64,000 nucleotides of DNA from Anastatus disparis (lineage: Eukaryota; Arthropoda; Insecta; Hymenoptera; Eupelmidae). This document shows positions 37,779 to 52,089 of the stretch, piece after piece. Location of the stretch: positions 9,228,501 to 9,292,500 of the forward strand of contig JAFFSR010000227.1 of NCBI GenBank assembly GCA_017163975.1, in the 5' to 3' direction. Every line of letters begins with the position of its first letter. Position 1 is the first letter of the stretch. The notes under the pieces were generated by a model. That model did not search any database and had not been told where the DNA came from. It was given only the letters and a program-made list of their open reading frames with translations. A program made the position numbers and the translations under genes.

Positions 37779-40700
37779 ATTTCTGTTACGAAATTTTAAT
37801 ATATACGTTTAGTTTGTCATGGTTTGTACACTGATTAGATCAGTGTAATTAAAAATTTTAAAGCATATTTAAAAAAATTTTTTCTGAACTTTACTAATTA
37901 AGATTAGACTTGTAAAACTTTTGACATTAGTTTTAATTTCTTTCGAAATTTTAATTTACAATAAAAAACAAGATAACGAAGGATTAAAAAAATTTTTTTA
38001 AATTTTTTATCTTTTATGCTATTTAAATTAAACATAAAATTTATATTAATGAAAAGTATGTATCTTACTCTTCTAAACATTATACTTAATAATACATTAA
38101 TGCATAATACATCATTCAAAATATTTATTCCATCAGAATTTTCCTGTTTAAAAAAAGATTCGAATGCAAAATGAGGTGAAGTGTATAATGTTTTTGATTA
38201 ACAACTTTAAATAAACTTTTATAATTGTTTTATAATATGCATTTATAAAAATTGTGTAATAGCTTACGCGTATTAAAAGCCAAGATGAATCTTTTCTCAC
38301 GTATATCATTCAAACACTTTTATTTAAATGAAAACAAGAGTTTCGCGATAATGAACGCATTTTATTTCTTATATACAAAGGTTAAATATTTACTTTTATA
38401 CGTAAAAGCTTATAACTCTGTAAATAATTGATATGGAATATAAATTCCATTAGAAAGAATCTGCTTACGAAACAATATAAAAATATGATACACAATTATT
38501 TTTATTAACCTTTTTTTTTTAATTAATTCATTATAAATATGATTTTCTTCAAGGTTCTAGTTTTGCTTATTTCTGTTATTTTGTTTTTCAATATTTTTTT
38601 TCGAATTTTTACAGTTATCCATAATCGTTTTCTGACTTGTCTCACAATAATGACCGGAAAGCGAAAAACCTCATATATATATATCTTTGAAAGAAACGTA
38701 AACGCGTAATGCGTAACGGCACTGAAAATTCTTAGCAAAACCCAAGGCTCATTCATCTCGCGATTCTTCTTAACAAAAGTTACATGTGATTCTTTTGCCT
38801 CGTAACTTCTTATTCTTTTTCTTCTATTGTATTGATGTTTTAACGCATGCGGCTAAGAATAGTCGGCATTATGGCTGACTCCTGATGGATTTGTAATATT
38901 TCCATGGACATTAAATGAAGTTGGGATTTTATTTTTATTTCATTTATATAATGATGAAAAAAGCTGGAATTTCATACATAGAGACACGTCAAAGAATCCG
39001 TGAGAAAAGCAAGATCGATGATGATCTCCACTTCCCTTTATTTTAAAACTTTTTTTTGCTCATTCATTGAATGCACTTGGATTTCTTTTTCCGTTATTAC
39101 TTGTTGGTTTTCAATTTAATAGATACACTCATATTGATCTTTTTTGTACATGAATAATTTTATTATTCGTTGAATCATAAATATTTTAATGAAATTTTGA
39201 TAAAATAAAATATGTACAACAAAGCATTAAATATCATCTATTGAAGATTAAAAATTGAACTTTATTATTTAACGTCCTTAAAAATAAAAGCAAAATTTAT
39301 AAAGAAATTTGTGTATAAGAAAGTTACTTTTTAAAATACATAAAAAAATGTAGAAAAAATTCCAGAAATTGTAAAATAAAACCAGTTCTCGGAATGCGGA
39401 ATTCAATGCTCCAGAATTTTCTCACGTAATAGTATAATGTCATGATAGTCAAAGTAAACGTGCATATTTCCCTTAAATATTTCCCTTGTAATAAAAATCT
39501 TCCATTAAAAAAAAAAACAGAAAAAAAAGAGTTTCGACAGCGTGTCGCTAAACATGCCTCTGCGAAAATTATCGTTTCATCATAGCATGTACAATTTTAT
39601 GCTTCTCTACTCGCGTGTCTCGAAGTATTGCTAAAATAATCTTGACATAAGTGATAATCAAAATGGATTTATATAGAAATTTTATTATTTGTCGTACGGT
39701 TCTATCGTAAAAATGTTTTCCGTTTTAAAATTTTATCAGCTTATACACAGCAAGGAATTATCGAGTCTTATCTAAATGTTAACATTTAAAAGCCGTTGAA
39801 GTTTAATAAGGTAAAATTTTTTTTTATCGACAATATTTTACTTTCAAAACCTCATTGTAAATAAATATCTTCAATATAAAAAAACACACAAATCACAAAA
39901 TCCAATAACCAAACAAAAATATCCAACATTTAAAAGAAAAAATTATTCAATTTATTAAACCACCTATACTAGCTCAACCATTCAGCTCTCGACTAAAGCA
40001 GAAAAAAAAAGTAGAAACGAAACGGTAGAAAAGAGTTAAAGCAACCGAGAAGAATGTCATACACGCACTTAGTCGAAACAAAGTATCTAGTCACATTACA
40101 AGCTTTATATATAATCCACATACACGTTTGTTTCGCTCCATCAGCACACACATATATTTTCGTGTGTGGGAATTCATGGCACAGCGGAGCCTCACGCGCG
40201 TGACGATCAATGTATTAGACCTCCTTTTTTTTTCTTTACTTTTTTTTCATAGCTTCTTTTTTTTTTACGTGTATACATACGCATTCTCGTGTATTACACT
40301 ACCTTGTTTAAAGTAGCTTTCAAGCTCGTTCATCCGTTTCTTCCGGTTTCCAGTTATGAGGGGGGTAGGAAAAATAACTCGATTTGGGTTTACAGTGCTA
40401 ATAACTAAAACTGGATTAAGCCACGTGCTTCTCAACTATTATACTTAATTTATTGTATTCAAGATGCACAGGTTTCGTTTCTTTTTTTCTTCGTGCTTTG
40501 TTACAACTAGATATATATGCGTTCCGTGCATGCTCGGGGTGTACAGTTACGGTCGCGTCATTTTTTGTTCTTAGTTTGATAAAATTTAATTCCCGCGAGT
40601 TTAGATTGTGCAAGTAAACTAGTTTAAAAACGTGCTTGTTATTTACAGAGGAAACTTGAAATTATTATGACACTTGCTTATAATGTCGCTGCGGCTTATG

Positions 40701-43700
40701 CTCGTAACATTTAAAATTAAGTAATTTTTTATGTGATGCAATTTTTTTACATTTATTATGGTAAAAGAATTTTAAAAATGCCTTTCGTCAAGCTAAATTT
40801 TAAATTTTAATTTAAATAACTTGAGAATCTTGTAATAAGTTCTTAACTAACTATTTTATGCTAACTTTACAAAAATTTATTATTAAAAGAAAAGCTCAAA
40901 ACATCTAAATATTATGTACAAGTTTTTATCTTCTGTTTTTTAATACCGATCAAATGATTTCAATTGCAATATAAACTTTAATGACAAATAAATTATCGCT
41001 TAAAGTTTATAATTCGATGCACTTGTTTTTAATGTAGATAAGATTAGAAAACTCCGATTACACGGATGCAACAAACGAATCCATGACTCATCCATTATTA
41101 AACACAATAAATATATAACTGCATGAATCAGATGCACAACCGATTATATTAAAACAAGTCGACGACAACAAAAAAAAAAAACAAGTCATTTTTATCAAAC
41201 CCACCTGTTTTACCGTTAAAATTTTTGTATTTACACCCAGACACGAAACGTGTAGCCGTTTCCATTTAAAGCTCGCACACTTGTCGTCGATGGTAATTTT
41301 AAAGTTTAATAATAATTTCAAGCTTTTAAATAAGAATCTCTCGAAAAAACGCTCTCGCAATTACAATGAGACCGCGAACCGTTATGTTTTTATAACAAAA
41401 AATATTTTTGTAATTAATGTTAAACACTAAAAAATAAAAAGAGATTTCTTTTCACAAGGTATTCCGAAATTTGAATTTCTTTTTAAACAACTTATCCGCA
41501 TTATCGTGAAAACCACATAACACATGTTACCTTGATAATTACACAGAAATTATCTTATTCAAAATTTCAACCTGTCCCTTTCGTGCGTATTGCAGAAAAG
41601 GAAAAAGTGAGCGCCGATCAAAAGATGTAAAAACTTCAATTACTCCCAGCGTACTTGTTACTCGTGTATACCTTTCTCTTCTGTTTACCTGAATATTTTC
41701 GTTTAAAAAAAGAAACACGACGTAAATGACTTATTGGCGATACGACATCCGAAAAATTATCTTTTATTATCAGAATTTCGCAATTCTTGACTTTATTTTT
41801 AACGTTTTTGTCGTGTAATTGTAAATCATAGCGGTCGAAAATTTCAAGGTCTGTAATTACTATAGCATGGATAATCCTTCGTTATCTCTTCTCTTCCAAA
41901 CGACTTGCCCTTAAGGCTTTCTGCTACCAAGCTTAAATCTCTTCTCTCTTTCTCTCTTTGAGGGAGTAAAGGAGGAAGGAGGGGGTAATTGAAAAACCAT
42001 GCTAAGTGCGAAACTTCATACTTCCTTTTCCTTAATCTAAGCTCGCGGCTAATTATTACGATGTATATGATATTTTAACATAAGGAGATTACTAGTTTCT
42101 TAAACGATAACTTTAATTTAACATTTAAATATATCGAGTTACATTGGCTTACCGGTGGTAGTTTTTTTGTTAATAAAAATAATTTAATTATAAAATTATA
42201 ATTTTATGCTTGGATTATTTATTATTAACACTTTTATTTACTATTTATTAACATTTTTTAGATTATTAATTAAAATTTTTTTTAAACTGGTTTCGGTTTT
42301 AATTTTACGAGGACTCGTGAAATACTGACAACAATTTTTGAAATTTTTTCATCTTGTTGAAAAATTTTTGAAAATTAACAATTTTGAAACAAGATAAAAA
42401 ATTTAAAAAATTATAACTATGTGTAACCATATATTTTATCATTTTCTATTCCCTTGAGGCTATAATTTGATGTATGAGCTTACATATTTAAATTATTTAT
42501 ATCAATTTTCATTTATTTTTAAATTTTTAATTAAAAGATTGTTGTAATAAAAAAAAATATTTTTTGTAAAAATGTATCATTTTTTTTTAAATTTTGGAAG
42601 TTTGAAAATTGAAATCAACATACACAATATAAATTTTCGAGAAATGAAATTGCAAAATTTAAGCAAATACAAAAATCAATATAAAAGTTAGTAAATATCA
42701 AATTGGAAAATTGAAAAATCAACAAAGTACGGATTACCTTTATGATGAAACTAAAAAATAAAATCTCCATGCGAGGCCATAGATGTTTCATTGATATTAT
42801 TGAAATCCATATTTGAAATTTAAAAAAAAGAGAGAATTTAATTCGTGAAATAAAAGAAAGTTACTGCAGTTCATTAATTTCAAAGTGTATATCAGCAGAG
42901 TATTTTGTATTAAAAGCTTATTGGAGATTTATCATATAGACAGTCTATTAAATTTTATTTTATATTTTCGTTTTATTCACTGATAATTTTATTATCCTTT
43001 GATGTTTTTTTTATAGTTGTTAATATTGTGATTAACGAATCCATCCCTTAATTTGACAAAACTTTTTGATGTATGAATTTAAAAAGTTTTATATTATCTA
43101 AAATTATATTTGAATTAACTCTAAATTGGTATCCTATTTTCATATTTATCTCAAGTCTATCTGTGATAATACACCCTTATTCAAAATGTATTTTGACTTT
43201 TGACAACTGAATCGCAATTTCAATATCTTTTAAACAAAAAGTTATTTGTCATTTTCTCATATTCTTGCGTACTATGAATTCATGACATGTGCAATCTCAA
43301 GATTTATAGATACAATTCTAATACAAAGTTCTTCATTTGGGATGAATTAAATTTTAGCTACTTAATCTTCATTCTATGCATCTTCGTCATGTCCGCGTCA
43401 ATGAACATTAATAATCAAAGCGCTTTACTCTCGTTCTAAGCTCTCCTTCTTAAATTTCTTCTTCGAATTTTGCAAATAAATTTTTTCTCTTTTGACCAGC
43501 ACCGTACATACACAAGAAAATTAACACACATGTACGATTGTATACACGCGGTTAGCGGCTATGCCGCAGACATTTGCAAAAGATGGTAATTAAGAAAGCG
43601 GTATTCCTTTTGATGTCGGATAAGCAAATATAAAGCACGAGGTCGAAAACTCTTGATCGCCAGCAGTATACACACATACGCCCCGTTCCTTATTGCTCTT

Positions 43701-46700
43701 ATTAGTAATACCCGCTCTATTTTAAGTTTACAAACACGGAAGATGGCGCTTAATAAACTTACTTTTAATGTACACGCTAAGCTCTACTGTGCTTGCATGT
43801 TGTAACATATTTCCTTTATATTCTACACTTGCTAATTTGGATAAATCAATAAATGAAACCAAAATTCGTTAATTTCACAAAATTTATCATTTATTTGTAT
43901 ATTTAATGTGTGACAAAATTTTATCATAAATAATTTTTAACGATCGCGAGAAAAAAAAGGTCGCGAGAAATTTAAATATAGGAAATAATAAATTCGATTT
44001 GATGCTTCTAAAGAAACTACCATCGTTAAATCAACTTTCAAGCCGAGATTAATGTTGCAACGCTTTTAATGGGAATTGTTATTATATAGAATTTATTGCG
44101 ATGACAAATAATTGAAAAATTTGTTTAAAATTCAATTTGTCGATTTGACGTACGGATAAATTGAAAATAACAAAAAGAGTATTTATAAAAATTCTTACAT
44201 AATAAATTTCAATAGAAATCGATGTTTATTGATTGCTTTGCCATATGCGCTTGGTCAATTAAAAAATTAATTTAAAAAGCAGCACTTCGCTCAACAACCC
44301 ATTGGCATATTTATATCAACTACGTTTATGAAAAATTCATTAGGAATAACGAGATGTAAATAACAAGATGTGAACCTTTGTAAAAGGAATAACTATTGGG
44401 TAAGGGGAATACGTGGTTACATTGTTACGTATTACGTGTTCGGAATAAATAATATTTTCTATCCTAGAATTGTGTGAAATAGATTTCTAAAGGAGATTCT
44501 TTACTCGGTGAATCACATATGAATGCGTTCATAATTGACTATAGTCGTATTTCTGAATTACAAGGAGATTATCGGAGGTTTAGATCACAGGTCTTCTTAA
44601 AATTTTAAGAAACAGTTTCATAGACTAACAAAATTCATTTTTGGGGATGTTGTCCAATAGGGCTTAAAACTTCAAATATAAGAGAACATTATATAAATAG
44701 ATGCATATATAGCAATTAGTTTTACTATTATCTGAGATAATTTTTAACAGCACAACCATTTTTTCAAGTTTTAAGAAGATACTTGATATTCTCACGGTTA
44801 ATTAGAATATAAATGTTTGAATTAATTAAAAAAAAAATTGATTGAATAAATTATTCAGTAAAATGAGTGCATATAATAGAGAATAGCTGCATAATTTGAT
44901 GCTTTGCGAACATAATAAAATCTGCTGTTACTCGTTATTTTCATACATACAAATTTCGTTATCAAAGTTATCTAATTCATTGCTTATAACAACAGCTTAC
45001 TTATTAACCACACCAGCCACACTATTTTTTTTTACAAAAAAAAAATATATAACAAGCTGCTATGATATGTTGTTATGAGTTTTAAAATTAAATTTTATAC
45101 TATAGAGTTTTTATATTCATGAAGCGTTTAAAATACTGTCATGTGCAACACGCGGTTGCAACGCACTATCATAAAATTAAAATTTATGCTTATCATAAAA
45201 ATATATTTAACTAACTGCTAAATTTTTCAGCTCTGCAGACGCTAATTCATAAATTTCAACTAATAAAATTTATTAATAAACACCTGTGAAAAGTTTAAAA
45301 AAAAAAACGCGTGCTTGAATGTGTTTTTATTTAACGTTTTTAATTAAAAATTGTTTGCGAATAATTTAAACACTTCGCTTTAATCTTCCTATTCCAACAG
45401 AAATGTAATTGTTAATTCGCGCATCATAAACTTCATATCGTTTAATTTTCCTTTTTTCTCTCCTTTAAAAGAAAGACTTTTACATGATAAATTACTTAAA
45501 TATAAAACAAGTTATACAACAAGCGTGCTCTAACAAACTACCTAGTGTCTCTTCAAAATAAACAGAGCATAAGGAATCACTTTGCAATTGCACATATACA
45601 TGTATATATATATAGAATTGTATACATATATCAGCAGTAAATCTCTTTGAATCGAAGTATATACACTGGTGCGTCGGGCGCCGTACACCCATATATACAA
45701 CACACGTGTGCACGACACAGTAGAGTTTTAGTATAGTACAGCGGCAGATAGTTCAGCCGACGATATAATCGAATTGCGTGTCGGTCGACAGGCCACGCGG
45801 TCACTGCGCGCTTTACATATAACACAGTTTGCAATTAACGGATGTTCAGTTTAGCGTTAGCTCTATATATGGCTTTAAATTTTCGAGTATACTATATATA
45901 CCGGCGTATATATATCGCGTGACATGCCGAAGCGATCTAAGGGACGAGGAGCTTAGAGGTGAATTGTTAATTATTGATGTGTACTACTCTATACGATCAA
46001 TTTATTAAACGATATGAAAGGCTTTTCATCTTTTATTCAAGAGATCGTCGTCTGAAAGCTGGCACGTTATTGTGATTTATCTTAAGATTGTCACGGGAAA
46101 CTTTTTAGTTATTTTTTATAACTTCTGAATGAATTAAAAAGCAAAATTTGTAGCTTTTCGCTCAATGATTTCTGTAATGATCAATTAATTCTCTTCACCT
46201 CTACTCTTTTTAAATACGCACTTCAGATTTAAATAAATTCACGACAATAAATTTTTCAACAATTTCTCGCTTTACAAAGCTCTGCATTTATATTTACATC
46301 AATAAATACCAAGTGGTTACAATATACTACAATTTATATATCGTTATAAACTTATGGAAGAATAAGTTGATAAAATTTAACATACTTCGAAAATTTTCAA
46401 TTGAAATTTCCGTTTAAATTTGCAATAATAATAGAAAATTATAAAAAATATAAAATAAATCGAAATAAATTAATAGAAAATTATATTTAATGCAGATAAA
46501 AAGCTTATATATAAATCTAGCAGAAAAAAATGCGTTTGATTAAAATTAAAAAAAAAGATCATAACGAATAAATTAAACAATTTTAAAATTTCGCGTGAGA
46601 TATTCGATAAACAATTTGCATGCGTAAAAAAATGAAATAGATTTATTTAACTAGAGCCTAAATTAATATCGCCAGCAGCCGTAACTAACTTTCGATTTTA

Positions 46701-49284
46701 ATTAATTCCGATATTCGTTTATTTACCTGCTACGTTATGATTTTAAAATTACGCCTGTACTATTTTGAGTTTCCGAAAAAAAATATATACGTAAAATATC
46801 GCTTTGCTGCTCCGAAATCCAAGGAAACAATTAAAACATTAAATTAAAACATTCAAGAAAAATGTTTTTTATTTAAAAAAGCGCAATTAAGTCGAGTGCT
46901 TTAAATTACAATTTTGCCAAAGTTTATCCGAATCAGCTGAAAAATTAAGTTAGTCTTTGAATTGCACAAGACGCTAACAGCTGAATAAAATATCGTAAAT
47001 CCTGATCTGAACGAACGTTATAAATTAACAAACTAGAGCAGATTTTAGTTAAAACAAACATCTCATACATAATGAACTTTAGCAATTATCAATTAATCTT
47101 TGCTCTCCGGTACATTAACCTCTAAATCCGCCTTTTAAAATAGTTAATTCTTTGATACCTTTTCTAATCTAAAGAAGAAAAAAAAAAGAGAAGAAGAAGA
47201 AAAAAATTGTCTCAGCTAATTAGATTCGCCCTTATAAATCCCTAAGATCTTTTGCAGTGCAGATGATCTTCTTTTCAGCTTGCACTTATAAATGGATTAA
47301 AACTAGTTGAAGAGGCCGTACTCGACCTTCTTCTTAGTTCACTTTTTTTCCTTCGTTTTCTTTCCTCTTTATGTATACGTTCTTGCGTTCTCTTTTTTTT
47401 TCTCTCGCTCCGGTGACGAGGAGGCTTATACACCCGTCGATGAATAACCTTCCGGAAAATCCTTATTGGTTAGAACCATCTCTTCTTCTTCTTTTCATGG
47501 TTAATTATATAGCGGATGGCCATAGGTCTTTCTTTTCTTTCCTTTTCTTTAATATTATTTTTTGAAGTACTATTTTTCTTGGTAAGAAGAAGGCTTACGC
47601 GAGTAATAAAAAAGTTTCAAAGTTGCCGATGGAAGAATAATCAAAATTTTAATGGTAAAAGTTATTAAATAAATATTGATAATAAAATGATATCGATGAA
47701 TATAAAACATTGATTTTTCATATATATATACCAAAAAATCAAAGTGTTTATATGTGTGCGTATATGGTTATATTTATTTGGATTTTTGCGTATTGATAGA
47801 TTGTGTATATTTAACTTTGAAAATATTTGTTATTTACTTACAATAATTTTCTCTGAGTTTTCAAAAATTTCAGAATTTTATTTTTTATTGAAATTTTGTA
47901 TGATTAAAGTAAATATAATATAAAGACTGTTATATTATACCCGTTCGCATCATTCCATGTATATTTTCATATTTTTTTCACTTGTTTGGTTTACAAATTT
48001 TATGGGTTTCGAGTTTTCCAATGTGTTATATTTTAATGTAAATATGCATAAAATAAATGAATACACAAATATAAAATTTTAAAGATATATTTTTTGATAA
48101 TAATATTTAAAAAAGTTCTAAAAGTATCAAATCAAATCAAACTAAACGATTTACAAAAATAATATTTTACCATATTTTTTAAAACGTCATTGCTGTATTA
48201 CAAGTTTATAACTGTTCAACGCAACAATAGCAATAGAAAAGATAAAATGAAAAATCAGATTTAGATGTGTCGAGAAAATAGTCAATTGTTAAGCTATCAC
48301 ACTATCATATTATGACAAAACGTATTGTGTACTATAAAAAATGCAACGCGATAACCTTCAATCTTTTATAAACACAATATCAAATAAAACAGTTCGATAT
48401 GAAATTATGTAAAACAATACATTTCAAATTTATATTGATCATCACTATATGAACAAAAAAAAAGAAGATTATTAAAGTTTTAAAAATACGAGATAATTTA
48501 ACATAAGTAGAATATTAAATAATACATATATTTATATTCACAATTCATTTCCTGCACACCTAAATCATAATAATATTCTAAGCATCATTTGCCTCGAAGC
48601 CCTAGTACCTTATTCTCACCATTGAGTATCTGGTACCATAATTACAGTATTTACAGTGTATATACATTATACTATACGTGCAAAGTTTTGCCTCGATGAA
48701 ATGTAAAAAAAAGAAAATAAAAAAATAAAAACTAAAAAGAACACCAAGAAAAAAGAATCTAGTTAAAAAAAAAAGGGTTAAAACATAGAGAAGGCAAAGA
48801 GAAAATACAATGTTTTGAAAGCCAGCTTGTCGTGTACACACTTATTATCTGCTTACTTTTCTACTCCTCTCCTCTGACTCATATGGTCAGAAAAGGGGTT
48901 CATTGTTTTACCGAAGCAAGGTTTCCTCCTTCGCATAGTCCACTTCCGTCTTTATTCAGTCTTCCTGGTTTTCCTTTACTAAACCTGCTAAGCGTAACAA
49001 CGTTATGTGTATACCTTGCCTCTCTTTCTTTATCCTTTTTTCTTCAAGGCGTCAACCGAGCTATCTTTTCTGACTTGAGGATAATTGCCGGAGGCGCAAG
49101 CTAACGTCATGCCTTGAAGAACATACTTGCGGAAAATTATTGCGGTTTCAAGTTGGCACGAAGGTTTCTTCTTTTTTTTTTAATTTTTTTTCTTCTCTCG
49201 TTATTTTGAAATTGATTACCTTAGTTAATGTTTGATAGGGTTAATTAAAAATGAAAAAAACACGTGTTTATATGAAGGTTTCGA

Positions 49285-49443
49285 ATTTAATTGTGGGCTG
49301 GCTCGAGGTAACAATTTTAATTATTCATTTAGGTTTAATAAATAAATTTTCATTTCAGTGGATTACGCTTAGAGCTACTAAATTATGGAGTATTTATTTT
49401 AATTACGGACAGTCTCGAAGTAACGATTTAAATTATTCATTTT
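49285..49443 (+). repeat. Diverged direct repeat
   Basis: The block at 49285-49331 (CTCGAGGTAACAATTTTAAT then TATTCATTTA) recurs at 49396-49443 as CTCGAAGTAACGATTTAAAT then TATTCATTTTA, about 112 bases later. Both lie in one small open frame, but the translated copies are not alike. It is therefore DNA-level duplication rather than protein repeats. Confidence 0.6.
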
Positions 49444-51794
49444 AAATTAATATATAATAAAAATACTTAAAAATATTAACGCCACCTATACCTACAGTGG
49501 GAACAGTTGTAATTTCAAACCTATATAAATATAATTCCAAGTGCTAAGTGGCTATATATAAACTAATCTTTTTTTTGTAGAAAATTTGTTTATTTGAATA
49601 TGGATTTCCATGGAAGGTAAAAAAATAGAAAAAAATTAAAAAATGATGATTGTTTTGATCTTTTGAAATCATTCACCTGATAATCAATCGCATTTAAAAA
49701 GAATGATGTTTTTATCGTTTGTATTGTCATTAAATATTTTTTTGTTCAATTGAGATTTTATACATTATATAAAATCGCCTTTTACACTTTGAAGTTAATC
49801 ATTCAGCGCAAAAGTTTTGAAATATGAACAAAAACTGTATTGAACATTTTATAAAATGGGCTGCATATATTCCATTCACAACATTTAAAATGTTATTTAT
49901 CATTACTTTTTGATCAATTAATTGAAAATTTCAATATGAATACATGCTTCAAAATTTAAAAAGCAATAATCATTCTCTCCATTAATCCATGTCAATCAAT
50001 AGGAAGCCGATGTAAAAAATAAAATTAATGGACAACAATACTTTAAATTGAAAATTAATATTCAATATCCCTTAAAATTGCGTTTTTTGTTCAGTATTAC
50101 TCTTTAGTATTTTCAATACTATCAAACATTTTAAATATTTTGTCATATCCAATAATATTTGCTTTACTTTGAGCGTTGAAATTATGAATACAAATATAAT
50201 ATAATAACCAAAACAATCTAATGCCAAATTTATAAAAAATATATTCACGTTTGTGTTTTTGATTTAGGTAATTTATTTAGTTTAACACTTTTAAGAATTA
50301 GTAATGCAACAAACACGTACATTAGTACCAATCAAATCAAATACACATTCACAAATTTTAAGAATTCATTTCTCACTAAAATTTAATCTGGATTTTCCCA
50401 TCACATTGATTTCCATTAATAAATCAAATCATATTTTCGTCACTTTCCCTTTATTTAATACCTACAACGCCTACTGCATCCTAAACATTATCCACTTCAC
50501 CTGTAGTTCAACTTTAAAAATGGTCCGGATTAATCTCATTTAAAAACAGGCTCACTTTCATTGGATTATCGGTGTAAAACGTGTATCAGTTCATCCTTAT
50601 ACTCTCACCTCGTGATACGTGTTCTCTGTATAGTCAGACGTCTCTTCTTTTTTCAAAGGATAGACCAGACTATTAAAATATTTTTTTCTCTTTTTTTCAA
50701 ATTAAGAAAGGTAGCGCATAAACAGATTATCAAACTGTTTTCTCCACGATCTTCTTCATCTCTTTCCACGCGTTGTAAAATTAACTCAAGCACTAAATAC
50801 CGTACTCTATACATGTATAGTAACTTCCGGGGATGCACGCTGATATACCAACGTCGCCGCCTTGAGTTTCGCCAATTGCTTAATTACCGACAAGTGCAGT
50901 CCCCGTGTAATCAGGATGCCAACGTTTAGTTGCATTTAGGAACTGTTGCGCTCACCTACGCTAATTTCATTGGCTATGCTGGTCTCTGTGCATATAACCC
51001 AACCATAACCCTTATGATTCTTACCAGAGCCTTTAAAGTATTTATACGTGTGTATGCATATACCGTAAGCTGAGACTTATTAATCTAAATGTACGTTTCG
51101 CGAAGGAGAAAAAAAAACGAGAGTTTATAAAACACATTTCTAAATTGCTTGCTTACCCAGACGGTTAAATATTCCATTGTTAACTTGGCGCTTAATAGTT
51201 CGCGCTAAGCCCTCCTAAACTTTATGACTAAGTTGAAGATGATGTTGAATAAAGCGTGGGCGTTGATGATAGTTCTTAACTTTATTCAATGAGATAAGAT
51301 GTGTATGTTAAGTTTGAGAAAATTTTCTTGTTTCGTGTTATTTTTCGTCTTAAAAAGTGTAGGACGTTACCAGACTGTACGCTCTATTGTTTGGGCTTTT
51401 GTGAAATTACCACTTTCGGCTGATAATAATAAAATGATCTATTGTTTCGAGATATACATGTTTTTGTTTTGCTGATTTTTTTCGTATACGATGATTTTTA
51501 AATTTACGATTAATGGTAAATTACAGACGAATATCGAATGCTGTTGCATGAAGCTTTTATTATGATTGAGAGTTTTTGATGTCGTATTCTTCTATAATTT
51601 AACAATTTATCGAACAATACCATAATTTTAACGTTAAAAATCGATGAATAATTTATCATTGGGTTTTTCATGAATAATATATATGCAATATCAATAAGTT
51701 TATAAAAATTGAAATTCGAACGCAATAAATGTATACAATAATCACTGAAATTAAATTCTTTCATTCTTTTGATTTCAACATGAAAATTATATAT

Positions 51795-51822
51795 TAATCG
51801 ATTACTTTTATTTTTGTTTCAG
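51795..51822 (+). promoter_or_regulatory. Ratchet point 2: branch site and 3' splice half
   Basis: TTAATCGA contains the likely branch A at 51797, 25 nt before the AG. The tract ends TTTTTGTTTCAG, and the AG at 51821-51822 is followed directly by GTGAGCA. The donor is strong at positions +1 to +5. TAATCGA and the 17-mer TTTTTGTTTCAGGTGAG are identical to ratchet point 1 and lie at exactly the same spacing. It is about 22 kb after ratchet point 1 on the same strand, as expected for stepwise removal of one long intron. Confidence 0.8.
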
Positions 51823-51871
51823 GTGAGCAAGCATCAATGTTTTTATATTAATTTTACCAAGCGCTCGTATT
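51823..51871 (+). other. Cryptic recursive-splice exon 2 (49 nt)
   Basis: From the ratchet AG to a second strong donor, GTATT|GTAAGTA (GT at 51872), is 49 nt, almost the same length as cryptic exon 1. In receptor phase the junction again reads AGG TGA, so retention would stop translation at once. Apart from the first five bases and the final ATT|GTAAGTA the two cryptic exons are not closely alike, so selection may act on their ends and length. Confidence 0.68.
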
Positions 51872-52089
51872 GTAAGTAAAAAAATATGTAAATTAATTGC
51901 AGTAAGCATTTTTATTTGAAAATCTTTTTACGTTATTATATTCTTATGATTTTTATAATCACTCTAGAAAATGGGCGTGCTAGACGTTTTCCAAATTTTA
52001 AACTTGGTAACGCCTTGCACACAATATTTAAATCAATCGGACGCTTATATTACATATAAAACTTAACCAATCAAAACGATTAGTAGCTT

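Larger units (their letters stand above)
29889..51822 (+). other. Second ratchet segment of the giant intron
   Basis: This stretch ends at the AG of the second ratchet point. Counted from the first junction at 29839, the segment is 21,984 nt. It contains SINE copies at 31875-32091 and 37587-37778, a SINE fragment at 37451-37480, a TTAA-bounded element at 35728-35941 and a diverged direct repeat at 49285-49443. No receptor exon was found. Somewhat more GC-rich patches occur near 30360-30930, 36260-36620, 45640-45960 and 48840-49120. They may be conserved or regulatory, but show no motif I can name. Confidence 0.55.
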
